Of a DNA stretch of 64,000 nt, positions 1 through 8,250 are shown one piece after another (within the stretch, counting starts at the first letter, position 1; every line of letters begins with the position of its first letter). The notes beneath the pieces were generated by a model that worked only from the letters and a program-made list of their open reading frames with translations, had not been told where the DNA came from and made no database searches. Source of the DNA: JAMXLO01 sp963850535 (GTDB lineage Bacteria > Pseudomonadota > Alphaproteobacteria > Acetobacterales > Acetobacteraceae); the NCBI GenBank assembly GCA_963850535.1, contig CAWKMC010000036.1:1-64000 (forward strand), given 5' to 3'. The translations under genes and the position numbers were made by a program.

Positions 1-1
1 G

Positions 2-145
2 AAACAGTATGCCGCTGTTGGCGTCGATCAGTTCTGCTACGGCGCATCATTCGCTTTGCCGCACGACGTCGCGGTGCGCTCGCTGGAGCTGTTCATCACA
101 GAGGTGATACCACAGTTCACGTCGAACCAAGGGGAGGCTAGATGA
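2..145 (+). CDS. Luciferase-like flavin monooxygenase, C-terminal end only (partial)
   Basis: The reading frame is open from the window edge and stops at 143-145, giving 47 residues. The tail has the pattern seen at the C-terminus of LLM-class flavin-dependent oxidoreductases: a GVDQFCYGASFALPHD block, then a helix ending in a hydrophobic EVIPQF motif. These enzymes use reduced FMN or F420 for oxidation or monooxygenation of small molecules. The stop overlaps the ATG of the next small frame (ATGA). A second LLM-class gene lies on the opposite strand at 1118-2482, so two related oxidoreductases sit close together. The assignment rests on a short tail only. Confidence 0.5.
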   Translation, partial: KQYAAVGVDQFCYGASFALPHDVAVRSLELFITEVIPQFTSNQGEAR

Positions 146-270
146 AAAACCACATCTGGCAGGCGCACGATCCCGAGTTCACCCGACGTATCCTGCTGCG
201 ACTGGCAACGCTGGCTCTGCTTGCCGATACGGCACGCGCGGTCGGGCAGGAATTCGCCGGAAGTCGGTAA
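142..270 (+). CDS. Small hypothetical ORF (42 aa), possibly a truncated gene start
   Basis: An ATG at 142 overlaps the stop of the upstream monooxygenase by ATGA, which suggests translational coupling. The frame gives 42 residues with a basic N-terminal half and a short hydrophobic stretch (LLRLATLALLAD), then stops at 268-270. I recognise no family. It may be the 5' remnant of a longer gene, because 271-483 carries no recognisable coding sequence. Low confidence that the peptide is made. Confidence 0.25.
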   Translation: MKNHIWQAHDPEFTRRILLRLATLALLADTARAVGQEFAGSR

Positions 271-483
271 CCTTCGCAAGCTCGGGGAGGCGCATTGCAG
301 GACGCTCAGGCAACCTGCTATTGCGCGCCGTCCGCCGTCGCCGCGCCGGCGACCCAGTCAGAGTTCAGTGGGATATCGACATTGCCCCTGCGAAATGCCC
401 TGGGCGTTCCAGTCGGTCCCGCCGTGCCGGAGGAACCAAAGGAGATCGGTTCACGCAAAACCTTCTGGAACGCCCCGTGCACC
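271..483. other. Intergenic stretch with no recognisable gene
   Basis: This stretch lies between the small ORF ending at 270 and the convergent glutathione S-transferase gene. Open frames cross it, but they continue antisense through the transferase gene and look like nothing known. I see no clear terminator or repeat. Confidence 0.4.
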
Positions 484-1101
484 TCAGGCGACGCCTTCCT
501 GTTGCAGCACCCGCTGAACGGCCGGCCGGGCCATCATGCGGTTCAGATGCGCCTCGCAGTTCGGCGGCAGCTTCATGTTCATGCGCTTGGCACCCCACCA
601 CTCGACGTAGAACAGGGCGCTGTCAGCGATCGAGAACGACCCGGCAAGGTAGTCCTTGTTCTGCAGTGCCTTATCCAGCACGGCGAAGCCCTTCTCGACC
701 ATCTCCTTGCCGCGTTCCTTGACCTTGTCCTCGTCTTCCGGGTTCGGGGTATAGTTCGAAGCGCGGAACAGCCGCGAGAAGCCCTGCATGTGCACCGTGC
801 TCACGCAGTAGTCCAGCGCCTCCAACGCCCGCGTCTGTGCTTCGACATCGTCCGGCAACAGCTTCTTGTCCGGGTTGGTGCGCGCCAGCCAATAGGCAAT
901 GGCAGGATACTCGGTCAGCACCGAACCGTCGTCGCGCACGACCGCCGGCACCTTGGACTTAGCATTGACCGCCGTGTACTCCGGTTTGAACTGCGCCCCC
1001 TCGCGCAGGTTGACCAGTTGCGCATCGTATGGCTTGCCGATCTCTTCCAGAAGCACATGGATCCCGATCGAGCACGCGCCCGGCGAATACATCAGCTTCA
1101 T
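484..1101 (-). CDS. Glutathione S-transferase family protein
   Basis: The 205-residue protein starts MKLMYSPGACSIGIHVLLEE, the thioredoxin-fold N-terminus of bacterial (beta-like) glutathione S-transferases. Tyr5, Ser6 and Cys10 occupy the glutathione-binding region, and KVPAVV supplies the cis-proline loop before a DGSVLTEYPAIAYWLA block. The remainder is helical, as in the C-terminal GST domain (around residues 90-205). These cytosolic enzymes conjugate or isomerise electrophilic compounds with glutathione. The longer upstream frame is rejected because an AGGAGAG ribosome site sits just before this ATG. It lies 16 bases downstream of the NtaA-type monooxygenase on the same strand, so the two are probably co-transcribed. 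The substrate is unknown. Confidence 0.9.
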   Translation of the reverse strand: MKLMYSPGACSIGIHVLLEEIGKPYDAQLVNLREGAQFKPEYTAVNAKSKVPAVVRDDGSVLTEYPAIAYWLARTNPDKKLLPDDVEAQTRALEALDYCVSTVHMQGFSRLFRASNYTPNPEDEDKVKERGKEMVEKGFAVLDKALQNKDYLAGSFSIADSALFYVEWWGAKRMNMKLPPNCEAHLNRMMARPAVQRVLQQEGVA

Positions 1102-1117
1102 TGGTTTCTCTCTCCTG

Positions 1118-2482
1118 TTAGTGACGAACCTCGCGCCACGCACCAACCGAGGGGCGTTCGAGCCCAAGGTTCTCGCGCAATGTGGTGCCGCGATAATCAT
1201 TGTGAAGTAGCCCGCGGCGTTGCAGTTCCGGGACGACGTAGCGCACGAACTCCTCATAGCCACCCGGCACGTGCGAGGCCGCGACGACATAGCCGTCGCA
1301 GGCGCCCGTCGCAAACCACTCCTCCATGCCGTCCGCGACATCCTTCGGGCTGCCGACAAAGCGAGGATGGTCGCGGAACGTGCCGCGATGCGATACTTCC
1401 ATGAAGTCGCGCGTTGTCGGATTGCGCTTGCCAAGGACGCGAAACACCCGGTCGCGCAGCCCCTGCGCGCCGGTCCAGGTCTGGATCTCCTCTTCCGTCC
1501 AGGGCTCGTCAACAGGCTTCTTCGCCAGGTCAACATTCAGCACTTCGCACAACAGCGATAGCTGGTCGATTTCCTTCGGGAGTTTGTCGATCATCGCCAC
1601 CTTATCTTCGGCCTCGGCCCGGGTCGGCGCTACAACTGTATACACCCCGGCGGCCACGGCGACCTTGTCGGGATCGCGGCCGGCCTCCGCAACCTGCTGC
1701 TTGAATACGGCATAGTCCTCTCTCGCATGTTCCAGGCTGTGGTAGTTAACGAACACCAGCTCTGCCCAGCGTGCTGCAAAGTGACGGCCCCGGCCGCTCT
1801 GTCCCGCCTGGATCAGCACCGGATGGCCTTGCGGTGAACGCGGCACGGTGAACGGTCCACGCGAGCGGAAGTATGCTCCCTGGTGATCCAGCCGCCGAAC
1901 CTTGTCGGGATGTGCGAACAGACCCGTCTTCTTGTCCACAACAAGTGCATCGTCATCCCACGAGTTCCAGTGGCCCATGACGACTTCCAGGAACTCGTCG
2001 GCGCGGTCGTAGCGCTGATCATGGTCGCCATGCGCCGCATGACCCATGTTCAGCGCCTCGCCGTCATTCATCGAGGTGACGATGTTCCAGGCGGCACGAC
2101 CGTTGGTCATCAGGTCCAGCGTCTGAAACACGCGCGCGACGTGAAACGGCTCGAAATACGTGGTGGAACAGGTCGAACCAAGCCCCAGCTTCTCGGTCGC
2201 CATGCCCATCACGGTGAGAATCGTGATCGGATCCATCTTCACGCAGCGGATGCCGTTGGCGACGGTATGTGCGTGATCGCCGCCATAGCGGTCCGGCATC
2301 GCAAGGCGATCATCGAAGAAGCCGACATGAAACTTGCCGGCCTCGAGAACGCGAGCGATATGACGATAGTAGTCGGCAGTCATGAAGTCAGGCGAGGCTT
2401 CCGGATGTCGCCAGGAGCCTACGAAATTCGTGCAGTTCTGCGCCTGTAGGAAGGCGACGAGTGTCATTTGGCGCATGCGCAT
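1118..2482 (-). CDS. NtaA/SnaA/DszA-type FMN-dependent monooxygenase
   Basis: The 454-residue protein has the features of the nitrilotriacetate/sulfone monooxygenase branch of the luciferase-like superfamily. It opens with MTLVAFLQAQNCTNFVGSWR, then a GFFDDRLAMPDRYGG segment, TNGRAAWNIVTSMNDGEA near residue 130, and a late SHRGTF-SPKDVADGMEEWF region. Members are two-component enzymes that take FMNH2 from a separate reductase and oxidise chelators, organosulfur compounds or similar xenobiotics. No reductase gene is visible nearby. Start candidates are the ATGs at 2482 and 2476 or the one opening MTLVAF; a GAGGAT site precedes the first. The GST gene follows in the same direction. The IS1380 left end lies about 217 bp upstream, so native promoter sequence may be reduced. 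Confidence 0.88.
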   Translation of the reverse strand: MRMRQMTLVAFLQAQNCTNFVGSWRHPEASPDFMTADYYRHIARVLEAGKFHVGFFDDRLAMPDRYGGDHAHTVANGIRCVKMDPITILTVMGMATEKLGLGSTCSTTYFEPFHVARVFQTLDLMTNGRAAWNIVTSMNDGEALNMGHAAHGDHDQRYDRADEFLEVVMGHWNSWDDDALVVDKKTGLFAHPDKVRRLDHQGAYFRSRGPFTVPRSPQGHPVLIQAGQSGRGRHFAARWAELVFVNYHSLEHAREDYAVFKQQVAEAGRDPDKVAVAAGVYTVVAPTRAEAEDKVAMIDKLPKEIDQLSLLCEVLNVDLAKKPVDEPWTEEEIQTWTGAQGLRDRVFRVLGKRNPTTRDFMEVSHRGTFRDHPRFVGSPKDVADGMEEWFATGACDGYVVAASHVPGGYEEFVRYVVPELQRRGLLHNDYRGTTLRENLGLERPSVGAWREVRH

Positions 2483-2698
2483 TCATCCTCGCGGCAGGGG
2501 TTTCGTCCGATGCCTGGATGATGATACGCCACAATCGAACCAGTGACAGCCGGGATGACGGCGCCGCTTGCGCGGAACAGGCGCTCGCCCTAGACGCCAC
2601 CGATGCTCCGCATCAGGCGCTGGCAGGCGGCCACAGACTGGCTGCGGCTTTGGCGCCGCGGCATGGGCCGCTTCCGCTTTTCGCCCGAGCAGCGGGCG
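2483..2698. other. Intergenic region between monooxygenase gene and IS1380 left end
   Basis: No convincing gene is seen. It holds the upstream region of the monooxygenase gene and ends at the inverted repeat of the insertion sequence. The frames crossing it show no known domain. Confidence 0.5.
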
Positions 2699-2715
2699 CT
2701 AGCCCGGAATTCTCA
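2699..2715 (+). repeat. IS1380 left terminal inverted repeat
   Basis: The 17 bp beginning CTAGCCCG and ending TTCTCA match the reverse complement of 9284-9300 at 15 positions. It lies 83 bp before the GTG start of the transposase. Confidence 0.82.
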
Positions 2716-2797
2716 AACTGCGTAGGTGCACCGAGGCTCTGAATCGGCGAAAGTTCTTCTGCGACAAAGGCTTTTGGCGAAGCAGAGGAGTTCCCCG

Positions 2798-3356
2798 GTG
2801 CTGACAGAGTGTAACGCGACGCTGTTCGACTTTGCACCTGTCGAGGGGCGCCAGGTGGTGGCGGCGTTTGACGGCGGAACGATCACCTCGGACGCTGGTG
2901 CATTGCTGTTGGGTGAGACGGACCGGGCGATCCGGCTAACGGCTCGGTTCGCATCGTGCTTCATCGACATGCGGATGGCGGAACTGGTGGAGCACGAGGT
3001 CGCCACGATGGTGCTGCAGCGGGTGGTCGGCATCGCGCTGGGCTACGAAGACCTCAACGACCACGATGAACTTCGGCACGATCCAGTGCTGGCGGTTTTC
3101 GCCGGCAAACTTGCGGCGAAGCGGGCGGACTGCGCGCCGCTGGCGGGCAAGTCGACGTTGAACCGGCTGGAGCTGAGCCGCCCCGAGCCGACGCGGTATC
3201 ACAAGGTGAGCCATGACGCAGCGGCAATCGAGACGCTGTTCGTCGATGTGTTCCTGGAGGCGCATCGGCGTGCGCCGGCGCAGATCATTCTCGATCTCGA
3301 TGCCACCGACGATCCGCTGCACGGCAATCAGGAAGGCCGGTTCTTCCACGGCTACT
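2798..3356 (+). pseudogene. IS1380-family transposase, 5' part (interrupted)
   Basis: The frame starts at a GTG (VLTECNATLFDF) preceded by GAGGAG. It contains the family's N-terminal VEGRQVVAAFDGGTITSDAG block with its first acidic residue, the GYEDLNDHDELRHDPV region, and the IILDLDATDDPLHG catalytic segment followed by EGRFFHGY. These DDE residues would catalyse cut-and-paste transposition. The protein is cut at HGY, where the group II intron begins. The coding sequence resumes at about 8314 with LPLYVFCGRHLLAAK. Relative to the family, about six residues expected between HGY and LPLY are missing, consistent with an 18-bp deletion between repeated TACT units. Confidence 0.88.
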
Positions 3357-3927
3357 GTGCGCCGCGACGGCGCGGGAGGTGAAGGTATGATGTAGTGCAA
3401 TGAACCTCTCAAACCTGCTGATCCTCGACCGACGGCTGAAATGCCGTCCCACCCGCGAGAGTGACGGGCGGAAGGGGGCCGAGAAGCTCGATCGGGCGTC
3501 GCCGATTGGGTGACATAAGCAGATCGGTCCTAACTGCGCCGGAGGCAGACCATCGACTGCAGGCCGGGCTACCGCAGTGTCTATGGCGAGACAACGAAGT
3601 GAGCGACTGACGCCTCTGTATTTATGGAAACTTGCCTCCAAACGCTGCGATGGCAGTGGAGGCTGAGCGATCAGGTGCGGCAAGGCTAGTAACTCCGTGC
3701 TGCTGGATGCGGGGAACGCATCTGGGATGGGAGGCACTCTCATGGACCCATCCTCCGCATCGCCAGGGGTATAGCTCACCGCCTAAGGACACGTAGGTTG
3801 TGGATCGGAACGCGGGAACTTGGATCGTCTGACCAGAACGGAACTGGGCTAGCCGCGACGGCCGGAGACGGACGACACCGAGGGCGGAGCTTTCTAGTAG
3901 TAGTCGGCGCGCGGGAGAGCCGCGCAC
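3357..3927 (+). ncRNA. Group II intron domains I-III (5' structured RNA)
   Basis: This 571-nt stretch has no protein-coding capacity of its own. It has the position and length of the ribozyme core upstream of an intron-encoded protein. It opens with the GUGCGCC hairpin, holds several short inverted repeats, and ends in a GAGAGCCGCGCAC segment running into the RT start codon, a sequence context usual for these introns. I did not assign EBS/IBS pairings. Confidence 0.75.
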
Positions 3928-4332
3928 ATGGCGAAGGGAAGCAGGAAGACGATAGACTTGCATGGCGGGGGAAGATCAGTGGACACCGATCGTCCAGCCG
4001 ATGAGGCCTGGATACTCAGCGTTCAAAGCAAACTCTATCAGTGGAGTAAGGCGCATCCCAACGATGCTTGGCGGGACATGTGGGGTTGGATGACCGACCT
4101 CCGCATGCTTCGCGCAGCCTGGCGCCGCGTGGCCCTGAATAAAGGTAAACGCACCGCTGGGATCGACGGGATGACTGTGGGTTGTATCCGAGCCAAGGTT
4201 GGTGAGCAACGCTTCTTGGAAGAGCTTCAGGCCGAACTGCGCTCCGGCGCATATCGTCCCAGCCCGTCACGACGCAAGCTCATCCCCAAAGCCGGGAAAC
4301 CAGGGCAATTCCGACCCTTGGGCATTCCGACG
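3928..4332 (+). pseudogene. ltrA: Group II intron reverse transcriptase/maturase, 5' part
   Basis: The frame begins MAKGSRKTIDLHGGGRSVD and contains RT0/RT1 features: WRRVALNKGKRTAGIDGMTV, then LRSGAYRPSPSRRKLIPKAG and FRPLGIPT. The coding sequence is interrupted straight after the codons CCG ACG (Pro-Thr of LGIPT). It resumes in the same phase at 7237 with VSDRIGQEVV, exactly the continuation expected. Together the two parts make 472 residues, normal for a group II intron-encoded protein that acts in splicing (maturase) and retrohoming (reverse transcriptase). Confidence 0.92.
4327..4332 (+). repeat. CCGACG direct repeat, left boundary of inserted element
   Basis: This hexamer lies at the end of the 5' RT segment and is repeated at 7231-7236 where the RT resumes. 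The two copies are 2,904 bp apart, a multiple of three. Recombination between them restores the RT frame. It could be the recombinase crossover core or a target duplication. Confidence 0.7.
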
Positions 4333-4350
4333 TGGCAGGCATAATGCACC

Positions 4351-6414
4351 TCATGCAGCTTGTTTTTGGGGTGACGGGAGATGCGCGGAGTTGACAACCC
4401 ACTCCCGAAGCAACTTGTCGGCCTCTTCGTCTATCGATATCTGATATGGCGTATTCGGTTTGCGCCGGCGCGCGGTAACGACGCCACGAGCAATCCAGTA
4501 ATGAACGACCCAGAGGCTGACGCCGTATCGGTGGCGGACTTGTCGAACATTGAGGGTGTTATCCGGCGGTCTCGGCGGCGAGATGCCATGTTTGTATCGT
4601 AGCCATTTGATCATGCTGAGCGTAAGCGGTTTCCCAGTTGAACTTTGGCAACCCTCTGCGCGCAGCAGGCGGATGATTTCGTCGTCATGGTGGTCGACGG
4701 CAAGCTCTCGGATGCGCGTGACAAAGGCGTCGGGATAGCGGACTGCCTCGGCGCGGTTGGGAGGCAGCTGGAGTTCCAGCGTTTCGATGGCACCACCCTG
4801 CCAGCGGATGTGCAATCGAATAATCTTCCGTTCTGGCCCCTTCGTCACGGTGATGTCGCTTACAAGCAAACGCAATATCCGCTTGCGGTCTCGCGGCGTT
4901 GTGGTCGATGCAGCCCAAAGTTTTGGCAGGTCGCCGGCGAGTTGGAGGATTTGCCGCTTTTGCTCGGTGGTCACGGCGCGCAGGGTCTGTCGTTCGAAGG
5001 CTGCCAGCTCAGCCTCGAGTTCCTGCAGGCGCTGCATGGCGTCGTTCCAGCGCTGTTCGAGGGTCGCCGCGATGAGGCGATTGGCGGGATCGACGGCTTC
5101 GTATCGGCGTTCCGCGAGGTCCATGTCGTAACGCGCTCGCTCGATCCGCATTCGCCACTGTGAACCGATCTCGCAATCCCTTTCCTCCAGGCTGGTGAGC
5201 GCAGCGAGTGCCAGCTCAATTGTCGCTGGCGTGATAGCGTTGACCAACCTGCTGGTGATCGCTTGGTCAAGTGGTGCGGCCGTGATGCTCAGGCAGGCTC
5301 GTGGTGACAAGGCCTCGCGATGTTTCCAGATGCACTGATAGACAGGGTAGATGCCCCCGTTCCCGGTATAGCGTATCCCCAGACGCCGCCCGCAGGCGCC
5401 ACAGAGCAGCATACCCTGCAGCAGGCAGAGACCTTCACGCGCTGGGCCCGACAACACCTCACCGTTTGTGCGGTTAGCGGCGAGGCGAAGCCGGTTGGCT
5501 TCGAACCTGCCCCAGTCGATGTAGCCCTCGTGATGATCGCGTATCATCACCCGCCATGCGTCTTGCGGAACCGCACGCAAGCGGGTGGCGATCTCGCCGG
5601 ATGGGCCAACCTGTTTGGAAGATTGATAGCGGCCGAACACATAGGCGCCGGCGTATGAAGGATTGGCGAGGAGCCCAAGGACCCGTGAGTGTGTCAGGCG
5701 GCCCCAAAGCAGCTTGCCGTTCCATGCACCGCCATACGCTCGGCGGGGGAAGAGTAGGCCAAGTTCCTGAAAGCGTCTTACAACGCCATAGGCCGTACCT
5801 TCGCGTTCGAACAGATCGAAGACCGTGCGAACCGCACCCTGCACCTCGCGGTCGGGATCGAGCACGATCTTATCGTTGTCGAAGACCAGGCCAACCGGCA
5901 GCACAAACCTGAGATCGCCTCTGGACGCCTTGTTGAGCTTGCCGCCGTGGAGGCGCGCGCGGATGATGTGCAACTCCGCCTGTGCGAATGTCCCCTTCAT
6001 GCCGAGCACGAGGCCGTCGTTGAATTCCGCAGGATCGTATATGCCATCTTCGTCGATCACGAGCGTGCCGGTGATGGCGCACAGCTCGAGCAGGCGATGC
6101 CAGTCCTGGTTCGACCGCGCCAAACGCGACGCTTCCAGCGAGAAGATCGCCCCGACGTGACCCATCGCCACATCGCCGACCAAGGTCTTGAAGTCTGTAC
6201 GTGAGCCCGCCGCTGATCCCGACTTGCCCAGATCGCGGTCGAGGACTCGGATCTGATCCTGGCTCCAGCCGAGTGAGTGGGCCTTGTTCACAAGGTTGTA
6301 TTGGCGGTCGGTGCTCTCCTGATTGAAGCGCACCTGCGCCAAGGTCGACTGGCGTATGTAAATGCAGGCGTGTCGCGACAGATGTCGGTCGGCAATCTTC
6401 GGATGCAGGGTCAT
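4351..6414 (-). CDS. Large serine recombinase (recombinase family protein)
   Basis: The 687-residue protein starts MTLHPKIADRHLSRH. The resolvase-type catalytic domain follows (about residues 15-160), with nucleophile Ser23 in YIRQSTLAQV and the downstream LEASRLARSNQDW motif. Next come a recombinase domain (about 170-310), a zinc-ribbon with two CxxC-like clusters (LLCGACGRRL, then a YQC and a later Cys), and a long charged coiled-coil. A C-terminal helix-turn-helix (VRQVRHRYGVSLWVVHYWIA) is likely to bind DNA. Such enzymes cut and rejoin DNA through a 5'-phosphoserine link and move their element by site-specific insertion and excision. The ATG at 6414 is preferred over the TTG at 6453 because GGAGAG lies upstream. 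It is last in a three-gene set. Confidence 0.92.
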   Translation of the reverse strand: MTLHPKIADRHLSRHACIYIRQSTLAQVRFNQESTDRQYNLVNKAHSLGWSQDQIRVLDRDLGKSGSAAGSRTDFKTLVGDVAMGHVGAIFSLEASRLARSNQDWHRLLELCAITGTLVIDEDGIYDPAEFNDGLVLGMKGTFAQAELHIIRARLHGGKLNKASRGDLRFVLPVGLVFDNDKIVLDPDREVQGAVRTVFDLFEREGTAYGVVRRFQELGLLFPRRAYGGAWNGKLLWGRLTHSRVLGLLANPSYAGAYVFGRYQSSKQVGPSGEIATRLRAVPQDAWRVMIRDHHEGYIDWGRFEANRLRLAANRTNGEVLSGPAREGLCLLQGMLLCGACGRRLGIRYTGNGGIYPVYQCIWKHREALSPRACLSITAAPLDQAITSRLVNAITPATIELALAALTSLEERDCEIGSQWRMRIERARYDMDLAERRYEAVDPANRLIAATLEQRWNDAMQRLQELEAELAAFERQTLRAVTTEQKRQILQLAGDLPKLWAASTTTPRDRKRILRLLVSDITVTKGPERKIIRLHIRWQGGAIETLELQLPPNRAEAVRYPDAFVTRIRELAVDHHDDEIIRLLRAEGCQSSTGKPLTLSMIKWLRYKHGISPPRPPDNTLNVRQVRHRYGVSLWVVHYWIARGVVTARRRKPNTPYQISIDEEADKLLREWVVNSAHLPSPQKQAA

Positions 6415-6532
6415 TGGCGCTCTCCAGATCGGCTGGTGAAGCGCCAGCGGCAAGAAAGCAGACGACCATGTCGGCGAGCACAGCTCCCACCTTTGCGATA
6501 TCGAAGGTAGTGAGCGCCGGGCCCATCAAGAT

Positions 6533-6874
6533 TTACCCAAGATCCTCGCGCCGGCGCAGGAGTTCCGTGTTGATCGCACAGATCTCGTAGAGTGCCCCGC
6601 GCAGTCTGTTGAAATTGTCGATCAGACTGGCAACGTGCTCGTGCGTGGCATTCGGGACGTAATCTCTGCGCGGCCGCCCTCCGGGCTGACTGATCACCAG
6701 ATATCGCTTCGGACCATGCCCCGGACCACTGGCGCAGTGGCAGTTCGGCCGACCGCAGCGCTTGTATGTCTCGGTCAGCGAACCGCGCAACAGTCGTTCG
6801 ATTGGGGGCAGGCCGCGCATTAGGTTGCGACGGCGTTTGCGCAGAGCTGCTGTTGACAGGTGCTGAATATTCAT
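6533..6874 (-). CDS. DUF6788 family protein
   Basis: The 113-residue protein has a basic N-terminus (LRKRRRNLMRGLPPIERLL), then RGSLTETYKRCGRPNCHCASG-GHGPKRYL. This Cys/His-rich knot and the following RRDYVPNATHEHVASLIDNF are typical of DUF6788. The cysteines may bind zinc. Family members often sit beside serine recombinases; no biochemical role is established that I know of. Here it lies between DUF5372 and the recombinase on one strand. A DNA-binding accessory or directionality factor would be a reasonable guess, but that is inference. Confidence 0.82.
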   Translation of the reverse strand: MNIQHLSTAALRKRRRNLMRGLPPIERLLRGSLTETYKRCGRPNCHCASGPGHGPKRYLVISQPGGRPRRDYVPNATHEHVASLIDNFNRLRGALYEICAINTELLRRREDLG

Positions 6875-6916
6875 CGGACCAAATCGTGATGTAATCCGAG
6901 GGAATCAGAAGCCAAT

Positions 6917-7192
6917 TCACCGGTCAACCTCCAAATCGCCTGACCGCAGAGCGGCAAACAGTTCAGCGAGCGCGATCAGACCAAAGGCATCAACCAGCAG
7001 CGGTTTATCGCCGGAACGAGGCTGGGAGCCGGGTGGTGCCCAATCCGTCCAGTCCCGCGGCACTGCGAACGAGCCCAGGCCACTGTGGCGGAGACTCAAC
7101 GTCTCTATTCCGGACACTGTCCGGATCTTCAGAACGACAAACCGCTGGCCGCGCCACGGGTGGAATGGGTGAACGACTTCAGCCGAACCCAA
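6917..7192 (-). CDS. DUF5372 family protein
   Basis: The 91-residue protein carries VHPFHPWRGQRFVVL near the start and VPRDWTDWAPPG in the middle, the two hallmark blocks of DUF5372, and ends with a helix (ALAELFAALRSGDLEVDR). The start is probably TTG at 7192, as no ATG is available and the frame stays open to the element boundary 44 bases upstream. DUF5372 proteins are small and uncharacterised and, like DUF6788, occur beside recombinases. It is first of the three genes in the element, which leaves very little room for a promoter inside the element. Confidence 0.75.
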   Translation of the reverse strand: MGSAEVVHPFHPWRGQRFVVLKIRTVSGIETLSLRHSGLGSFAVPRDWTDWAPPGSQPRSGDKPLLVDAFGLIALAELFAALRSGDLEVDR

Positions 7193-7230
7193 AGGTCGAT
7201 CGGGATATAGTGCAGTTCGCTTGGTGTGTG

Positions 7231-7236
7231 CCGACG
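7231..7236 (+). repeat. CCGACG direct repeat, right boundary of inserted element
   Basis: Second copy of the hexamer at 4327-4332, followed directly by GTTTCC, the next codons of the interrupted reverse transcriptase. Confidence 0.7.
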
Positions 7237-8250
7237 GTTTCCGACCGGATCGGACAGGAGGTCGTCCGGCGATACTTAGAGCCTCTGCTGGAGCCGATGT
7301 TCCATGCGGACTCCTATGGATATCGTCCTTGGCGCTCAGCGATCGACGCGATCCGAACAGCCCGTCAGCGGTGCTGGCGGTACGACTGGATCGTGGACAT
7401 CGACATCAAAGGCTTCTTTGACAGCATCGATCATGCGCTGCTGCTACGGGCCGTGCGTAAGCACACAGACTGCCCGTGGGTGCTGCTCTATATCGAGCGC
7501 TGGCTAAAGGCGCCCGCAATGATGGGTGATGGCACCCTTGTGCTGCGGGACAGGGGAACACCGCAGGGCGGCGTGGTCAGCCCGCTCTTGGCAAACCTGT
7601 TTCTGCACTACGTGTTCGATGTGTGGCTACACAGAGCCGTGCGTGGTGTGCCGTTCGAACGGTATGCTGACGACATCATCTGTCACTGCCGCAGTGAGCA
7701 CGACGCCCTGAAGCTTCGTCAAACCCTCGATCAAAGGTTCGCTGAATGCGGACTGGTGCTTCATCCGGAGAAGACCAAGGTGGTCTACTGCAAGGATGCC
7801 CACCGCAAAGGCGAGCACGCGACCATCCAATTCGACTTCCTTGGCTATACGTTCCGGCCCCGGTTGGCGAAGTGGCAAGAGGGGCTGTATGGCGTATCCT
7901 TTCTGCCTGCAGCGAGCCCGAAAGCTCTGAAGGAGATCCGTCAGGCGGTCCGGGGCTGGTCTCTGCAGACCCGGAGCGACAAGGAGCTGGACGACCTGGC
8001 CCGGATGTTCAACCCGTATATCCGCGGCTGGATCAACTACTACGGCCATTTCTACAAGTCGGCACTGTATCCGACCTTAATGCAGATCGATGCCTTTCTC
8101 GTTAGGTGGGCGAGGCGCAAGTTCAGACGCCTGCGGGGTAAGCCGCGAGGCGCGCGGGACTGGTTGTTACGGGTGATCCGGACATCGCCGGGTCTATTCG
8201 CTCACTGGAAGCTTCTGTATGGCAGCGGCCGGACACTGGGAGCCGTATGA
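7237..8250 (+). pseudogene. ltrA: Group II intron reverse transcriptase/maturase, 3' part
   Basis: This segment resumes at VSDRIGQEVVRRYLEPLLEP and contains the main palm-domain motifs: YGYRPWRSA, DIDIKGFFDSIDH with catalytic Asp residues, RGTPQGGVVSPLLANL, and RYADDIICH carrying the intact YADD active site. Domain X (maturase) follows, with MFNPYIRGWINYYGHFYKSA. The protein ends just after that, with no HNH endonuclease domain. The stop codon lies inside domain V, which is common in such introns. All catalytic motifs are preserved, so a rejoined ORF would be predicted functional. Confidence 0.92.

Larger units (their letters stand above)
4333..7236 (-). mobile_element. Serine recombinase element (recombinase + DUF6788 + DUF5372) inside the intron RT
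   Basis: The 2,904-bp insertion is bounded by one copy of CCGACG on each side. It holds three genes on the minus strand, antisense to the RT: DUF5372, DUF6788, then a large serine recombinase. The junctions are clean: the RT reads LGIPT to the left and VSDRIGQ to the right, with no RT codons lost or added. I see no long terminal inverted repeats, which fits a site-specific serine-recombinase element better than a DDE transposon. All three genes appear intact, unlike the IS and RT they sit in, so this is probably the youngest layer. Confidence 0.85.

Noticed and set aside
295..1404. Long plus-strand frame through the GST gene
   Set aside because: It is antisense to a well-supported glutathione S-transferase and resembles no protein; it is a GC-rich shadow frame.
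6390..6529. Small ORF (MMGPALTTFDIAKVGAVLAD) between DUF6788 and the recombinase
   Set aside because: It has no ribosome site of its own and overlaps the recombinase start in another frame, continuing as a shadow. It may be real in related elements, but I cannot support it here.
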